Assembly (NCBI RefSeq): GCF_947489715.1
Contig: NZ_CANLER010000010.1
Location: forward strand, 1-64,000
DNA from: an uncultured Roseovarius sp.
GTDB lineage: Bacteria; Pseudomonadota; Alphaproteobacteria; Rhodobacterales; Rhodobacteraceae
Direction: 5' to 3'
Length of the DNA stretch: 64,000 bases
In this document: positions 59,982 through 64,000 of the stretch, piece after piece
How the letters are laid out: every line of letters begins with the position of its first letter
Numbering within the stretch: the first letter of the stretch is position 1
Position numbers and translations under genes: made by a program
The notes under the pieces: model-generated
The model's input: only the letters and a program-made list of their open reading frames with translations
What the model was told of the DNA's origin: nothing
Databases searched by the model: none

Positions 59982-60804
59982 ATTTAAGTCCTCTATCGAC
60001 AACGCGCTGCGCATTTATCAAAGCATCCTGCTCTTGCGGTGCCCATTCTTTCGAATTTGGAATTTGATAGCCAGATGGCTTCTGATTTTGTTTTGATTTA
60101 TCAGCAGCTTTGGGCATTTTATCTGTGCTTGGAAGCTCAAGAAAACCCGCCATTTCAGACCAAAACTGGTCTGGCATAGCTTTGATTGTCTCGAACCGGC
60201 ATATCCGAACGCGATCGGGAAACTCTGACTGAGCATCGGCTAGTAGCAAATTTGTTTCGCGCCACAACCAGATGTTCTTCTCAATAGCGCTCCAATCATC
60301 CCAGGCTGCTTTCTCATCAGATCCACGGCGCGGGCGTATCCTGCCCATAGCGATGAATTTCTCTCTGTCTGAAAGTTCTTTGGATGCGTCGGGCCACCCA
60401 ACAGGCAGAGGATCTTCCCCCAGTATTGTGGTCGATGATCTGACGAACGCGCCACATTCGCGGACGATACCGATCATCCTGCTTTGTGGATTTTGATTCA
60501 GGATCTCGCTCGCGATCGTAGAATTATAGTAGGCCACATCGATTAGACGATTTACGTTTGGCAAAATGGCGAGTTCTGCAAATATTTTAGCATTGCGCTT
60601 CTGGGCAACAATATTTGCTGCCATTTTGGGTTTCCCATAGGCTTGCGCATTTTCAAGATTGATCAATGGCAGCAGAGGCTTTGCACCCTTTTCCGCGCCG
60701 ATATACCCTTCGTGGCATGCTGCTATGCCGTCAACAGAATTAAGTGTCGCCGCGAGGAATGTCGTCGCGGTTCGCCCGGTACTAGCGATGAAATCAAATT
60801 GCAT
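59971..60804 (-). CDS. Sulfotransferase-like P-loop protein
   Basis: The protein has 277 residues. The N-terminus DFIASTGRTATTFLAATLNS has the phosphate-binding loop of sulfotransferase-like proteins, and RMIGIVRECGAFVRSSTTIL fits the 3'-phosphate region. ATG 60804 puts the loop at the N-terminus; the frame reaches ATG 60846, and neither start has a clear ribosome site. It overlaps the carrier start by 11 bp and so heads the Dlt-like operon, which hints that the acylated polymer may also be sulfated. PAPS dependence is not proven. Confidence 0.65.
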   Translation of the reverse strand: MQFDFIASTGRTATTFLAATLNSVDGIAACHEGYIGAEKGAKPLLPLINLENAQAYGKPKMAANIVAQKRNAKIFAELAILPNVNRLIDVAYYNSTIASEILNQNPQSRMIGIVRECGAFVRSSTTILGEDPLPVGWPDASKELSDREKFIAMGRIRPRRGSDEKAAWDDWSAIEKNIWLWRETNLLLADAQSEFPDRVRICRFETIKAMPDQFWSEMAGFLELPSTDKMPKAADKSKQNQKPSGYQIPNSKEWAPQEQDALINAQRVVDRGLKYDW

Positions 60805-60875
60805 GACGACTAAAACAACCAACCTCGAGATGTCGCCCTTATACATTTAGAATTCTGTCAAAAACCAGAAGCATT

Positions 60876-61085
60876 TTAGCCATTTTTGGGAATATCAATC
60901 AGGCTATTTGCCCGGCTATCAAAGTATTGGACCATATGGTTGAATCTATCATCCGCTTGATAGCCTTCCACACCGCTAGACCAAGCGTAATCAAAGTAAA
61001 GCCCGGTCTTGCTCAGACCACCTCGCTCAAGAATGTCTAACCGGTACTTTCGATCGAAAATTACCCTTCGATTAGCTAGCAGCAT
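60876..61085 (-). CDS. Possible small protein of unknown function
   Basis: A 69-codon frame from ATG 61085 overlaps the 3' end of the GGDEF-EAL gene by 14 bp. It encodes a polar sequence with many aromatic residues (RVIFDRKYRLDILERGGLSK; GLYFDYAWSSGVEGYQADDR). No ribosome site was seen. It may be a real small gene or the remnant of a longer one. No function is suggested. Confidence 0.3.
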   Translation of the reverse strand: MLLANRRVIFDRKYRLDILERGGLSKTGLYFDYAWSSGVEGYQADDRFNHMVQYFDSRANSLIDIPKNG

Positions 61086-63078
61086 TTGGTTTAGGGTAAT
61101 CCCGAATTTGAAACGCGTTTGCCAAAGCCTTTTCTGGCAACTCCGGACGCCCATAGAAAAACCCTTGGGCCCGACGTGCCCCCAGGTCAAAGACAATTTC
61201 CGCCTGCAACTGCGTTTCAATACCTTCAACGACGATTTCAAGTTCGAGATTTTTTGCGATCTCGAAGACCGATGCCAACATGAGCTTCGCTTTCGAAGAA
61301 GTCTCTAGCTCTTCAACAAGAGAGCGATCCACCTTCAATTCGTCTGCGACCATCGCGCGCAGATAAGCCAAGGAGGAAAACCCTGTTCCAAAATCGTCGA
61401 TCGAGATCTTGCAACCCAGCCTTTTGAGGCCAAGAATAATGATCTTGGCGTGCTCCCAGTCCCGCATTTCGGTGCTTTCGGTGATCTCGAGTGTCAGGAG
61501 ATCGGGGCGAAGATCCGATCTCCACAAGGCGTGTTCTACGGTTTTGATAATTTTCCGCGAACTGAAATGAAGCGCCGATAAATTTACGCTGACTGCGAAG
61601 TCAGTGTTGTGCTGTTCATTCCAATCTGCAATTAGCCTCGCAGCTTGATTCAACACGAATGTGTCGACCCCAATGACAAGGCCGCTTTCTTCGGCCAACA
61701 AGATAAAGTCGCCAGGATTGACCAACTTTCCATTGCGTCGCCAGCGAACGAGGGCTTCGAAGCCGTAAGGTTCTCCGTTCGGTAAGAGCACTTTTGGTTG
61801 AAGATGCACTTCCAGATCGCCTGTTGAGATCGCTTTGGGTAGTTCTTCCAACATGGCGCGTCGCTCAAGAAAACGCTGTTCGAGTTCCAAGTCGTAAACC
61901 GTGAAGCAGTTTCGTCCGTTCGCCTTCGATGCGTAGAGGGCAAAATCCGTTACGCGTGAAAGATCATCCACAGATGCGGACATGGCCCCTTTGACTTGGG
62001 TTGTCGTGGCAAGCCCGATGCTGATGCTGAATTCGATTGTTTCGCCGTCAAAGATAAGTGGGGAAGCCACCTCTGAAATCAAGTGTTCGCAAAGAGTTTT
62101 GAGAACGCCGATGTCATCCGTCGGTGTAACGATGGCAAATTCATCGCCTCCAAGCCGTGCAGCAAATCCGCCGTTGTCGCGGGCTGATTTCCTCAATACA
62201 TGCCCAACACGTTGCAAGACGGCATCTCCGGCTGCATGACCAAATGTGTCGTTAACAGTTTTGAACTCGTCTAGATCGATGGAAAGTAATGCGACTGGTG
62301 TACGATTCTTTTCAAGCATACGTTGAAGGCGTTCCTGAAACTGGACGCGGTTCGGGAGCTCCGTTAAGGGATCGAAAAAAGCCAGAAATTCGACACGTTT
62401 CTCGGCCCGTTCGCGCGCACGACGCCCCAGAACCTCAAGGCGCAGTAACACCAGCGCAATGCCGCCAACCATGGTCAGCCCAGCCAGAGATCCAAGCATG
62501 ATTACTTGCTGTTTCTTGACAACCTTGGTTTGGATGTACATTACGTCGTCCGCATGTCGGCGCATTTCATCGAGCATTTGAACCAATTTGCTACGGGCGT
62601 TTTCAGACGCAAAAAGCAAATCGACAAAGAAGCCCGCAAGATCGGCATAGTCATTCGCAATCGCACCATCGGCGAGCTCAACTATCTCCTCTAGAGCCTC
62701 AAGAGATGCAGTGCCGTTTTCAAAGGCACGATCCTTTTTTAGAATACGCCTGAGATGGTCTGTGCGGACGTAGATGACATCTGCGGCCTCACGAAATGCC
62801 ATGTCTAACTCTGGCGTCACATTATTCGCATTCAAGGCTCTTTGCGTGGCAAGTATCAGCCTTTGAATGTCACTGATAGCGACATAGCCGTTGCGAATCT
62901 GACGATCTTCGAAGACGGCGTGGGTCCTGCCGAGCTGAGTAACGACAGACTGCGTGTAGAGTCCGGCTCCCACACAAAGAACCATAAGAAATCCAATAGA
63001 GGCAAAAAAGCCGATGCTCGAAGACAGTGCATCGAGGATCTTTTGATGCCGGATATTTTTCCCAGCAAAGCTTGGCAT
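61072..63078 (-). CDS. Membrane-bound GGDEF-EAL protein (c-di-GMP turnover)
   Basis: The protein has 668 residues. Two membrane helices (SIGFFASIGFLMVLCVGAGL; IMLGSLAGLTMVGGIALVLL) flank a periplasmic helical sensor. The GGDEF domain keeps RLGGDEFAIV, and the EAL domain keeps GFEALVRW, TLEITEST, IDDFGTGFSSLAYLRAM and VVEGIET, so both activities are possible on motif grounds. ATG 63078 (MPSFAGKN) is preferred over TTG 63123 because it avoids overlap with the upstream gene. The partner periplasmic protein is 7 bp upstream. c-di-GMP often controls exopolysaccharide production, which fits the window. Confidence 0.9.
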   Translation of the reverse strand: MPSFAGKNIRHQKILDALSSSIGFFASIGFLMVLCVGAGLYTQSVVTQLGRTHAVFEDRQIRNGYVAISDIQRLILATQRALNANNVTPELDMAFREAADVIYVRTDHLRRILKKDRAFENGTASLEALEEIVELADGAIANDYADLAGFFVDLLFASENARSKLVQMLDEMRRHADDVMYIQTKVVKKQQVIMLGSLAGLTMVGGIALVLLRLEVLGRRARERAEKRVEFLAFFDPLTELPNRVQFQERLQRMLEKNRTPVALLSIDLDEFKTVNDTFGHAAGDAVLQRVGHVLRKSARDNGGFAARLGGDEFAIVTPTDDIGVLKTLCEHLISEVASPLIFDGETIEFSISIGLATTTQVKGAMSASVDDLSRVTDFALYASKANGRNCFTVYDLELEQRFLERRAMLEELPKAISTGDLEVHLQPKVLLPNGEPYGFEALVRWRRNGKLVNPGDFILLAEESGLVIGVDTFVLNQAARLIADWNEQHNTDFAVSVNLSALHFSSRKIIKTVEHALWRSDLRPDLLTLEITESTEMRDWEHAKIIILGLKRLGCKISIDDFGTGFSSLAYLRAMVADELKVDRSLVEELETSSKAKLMLASVFEIAKNLELEIVVEGIETQLQAEIVFDLGARRAQGFFYGRPELPEKALANAFQIRDYPKPNAAS

Positions 63079-63085
63079 TGGTGTA

Positions 63086-63595
63086 TTAGTTGCCTGCTTC
63101 GATACGGGCCGCCATCCAAACAAAGTTCGATTCAGATGTCAGAGAAGATGTGGCGAATGTTTCCGCATCAATGACGAATTGTATAGGGCCACGGGCGCGT
63201 CGGCTGTGTGCCCGACCATCGACTCGGGTGGCAACAAGAATATCAACTGAATTGATGAGCTCTTGAGACATCGTCGTCTTGTAGTCGTTTTCTGCAGTTA
63301 CGAGAATGGAGGCGGCGCGGTCCAGCCCGTGCGCGGACAGGATTTCAGACAATAGAACACCCTCAAACTTAGCGGGTTCCTCTCGCCAAGGAGTTTTTGT
63401 CGTGAGGCTGTAAGTGGCGAATTTTTCAAGCTCTGAAGGAGTGTAACTAGTTTCGCTACCATCGTGACTGACAATAATCAGTGTCGCCTTGGTATGATTG
63501 ATTGGGTCGAGTTCCGCGGGGACGGGCGTGCCGGCCAGAGCAGGTTGCATCAGCATTGAAAGTGTCGCTATTGCTGCAATTATAGTTGAGCGCAT
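63086..63595 (-). CDS. Exported protein with molybdopterin-oxidoreductase-like fold
   Basis: The protein has 169 residues. GAGGA 9 bases before ATG 63595 was the reason to choose it over ATG 63610. The signal peptide (MRSTIIAAIATLSMLMQPALA) is followed by a small domain with SYTPSELEKFATYSLTTKTP, KFEGVLLSEILSAHGLDRAA and ESNFVWMAARIEAGN. The pattern resembles the molybdopterin-binding oxidoreductase domain but lacks obvious cofactor-binding residues. It probably senses or binds a ligand in the periplasm and feeds the GGDEF-EAL protein. Confidence 0.75.
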   Translation of the reverse strand: MRSTIIAAIATLSMLMQPALAGTPVPAELDPINHTKATLIIVSHDGSETSYTPSELEKFATYSLTTKTPWREEPAKFEGVLLSEILSAHGLDRAASILVTAENDYKTTMSQELINSVDILVATRVDGRAHSRRARGPIQFVIDAETFATSSLTSESNFVWMAARIEAGN

Positions 63596-64000
63596 GAGTA
63601 ATTTCCTCATTGATGTCCAGGACAGTACTCAACGATACGAAACTGCTGTTAATCGTTGGTTTTAAGCGGGCAGATCTGATTCAGAAAAAACGCACAATTC
63701 GTCTAAACTGTGATGCGGCGCCGCAATGCAAAATGAGGTAACTTCAAATATACCGTTTTTCCGATCATGCTAACGCTTTTAGTGAGCTGTGTCTGACGTC
63801 TGCACGTGTTGGAGGAAATTGTGGGTTTAGCTGTCCGTCATCAAACGCTCGGATGTTGTCAGACAAATTCGAACTAATCTGACGGTGCCCGTTTTCCCTG
63901 TGGCGCCAAAGATGATGCAACCTTTGGGGGAAATTAAACGAAAAAGGAGCTCGCAAAGCTTACCCCACGCTTACCCACACAAAAAGGGCTGCGCAGCAGA
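63596..64000. other. Intergenic region at the right edge
   Basis: About 400 bp without a supported gene. Short frames occur, including a minus-strand one that enters from the right edge and ends near 63939, but none has family features. The promoter of the exported-protein and GGDEF-EAL pair should be near 63620-63720. Confidence 0.4.
63958..63978. repeat. Short direct repeat at right edge
   Basis: GCTTACCCCAC (63958-63968) and GCTTACCCAC (63969-63978) stand head to tail. They may be iterons, a regulator site, or the end of a mobile element beyond the window; the sequence seen is too short to decide. Confidence 0.4.

Overview
The window looks like chromosomal DNA of an alphaproteobacterium of the Rhodobacteraceae (Roseobacter group). 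The evidence is gene content and order: a divergent regB / senC-regA redox regulon followed by an HD hydrolase and ahcY; a trxA-addA-addB-murU-amgK-tsaE block; tsaD-gpsA back to back with hemD, a bacterial mitofilin and hemY; and a VPLPA-CTERM protein, a sorting-signal type known from this group. No rRNA, tRNA, CRISPR array or intact insertion sequence was seen.

Layout. (1) 1-2144: a PA14-domain gene with a 27-bp tandem repeat runs off the left edge, followed by a gene-poor stretch holding a broken secreted-protein gene. (2) 2145-13582: surface-polysaccharide genes, with GT4, three GT2 and a WecG/TagA-type glycosyltransferase, three Gfo/Idh/MocA dehydrogenases, two sulfotransferase-like proteins, an uncharacterised conserved protein and a decayed gene. 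(3) 13974-27749: polymer assembly and export, with an exported protein of unknown role, a CpsD-type kinase, a Wzz-type co-polymerase, an ExeA-like ATPase, an ExoY-type sugar transferase, a large TPR lipoprotein, a VPLPA-CTERM protein, a Wza-like export protein, an outer-membrane barrel and a rhomboid protease. This resembles PEP-CTERM/exosortase-associated exopolysaccharide loci, but no exosortase is in the window. (4) 27763-43515: core genes for efflux, thioredoxin, recombination, wall recycling, tRNA modification and redox control. (5) 43552-55938: an FkbM methyltransferase, twin small secreted proteins (one frameshifted), ahcY, a candidate small RNA, gpsA, tsaD, hemD, mitofilin, hemY and an aminotransferase. 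(6) 56045-63595: a minus-strand series with a Dlt-like acylation operon (carrier protein, adenylating ligase, SGNH protein, MBOAT and a 38-residue DltX-like microprotein), a sulfotransferase-like protein, a GGDEF-EAL protein and its periplasmic neighbour.

The most notable system is the Dlt-like operon. It carries all five parts of a Gram-positive D-alanylation pathway in a Gram-negative genome, including a microprotein ending in YNQF that overlaps the MBOAT stop codon by 4 bp. The MBOAT gene carries a +1 slip in a run of six T, and another gene has an indel at a T-run, so sequencing error must be excluded before calling these genes dead. Most start codons were chosen from Shine-Dalgarno spacing, overlap with the upstream gene and where family homology begins; alternatives are noted in the entries.
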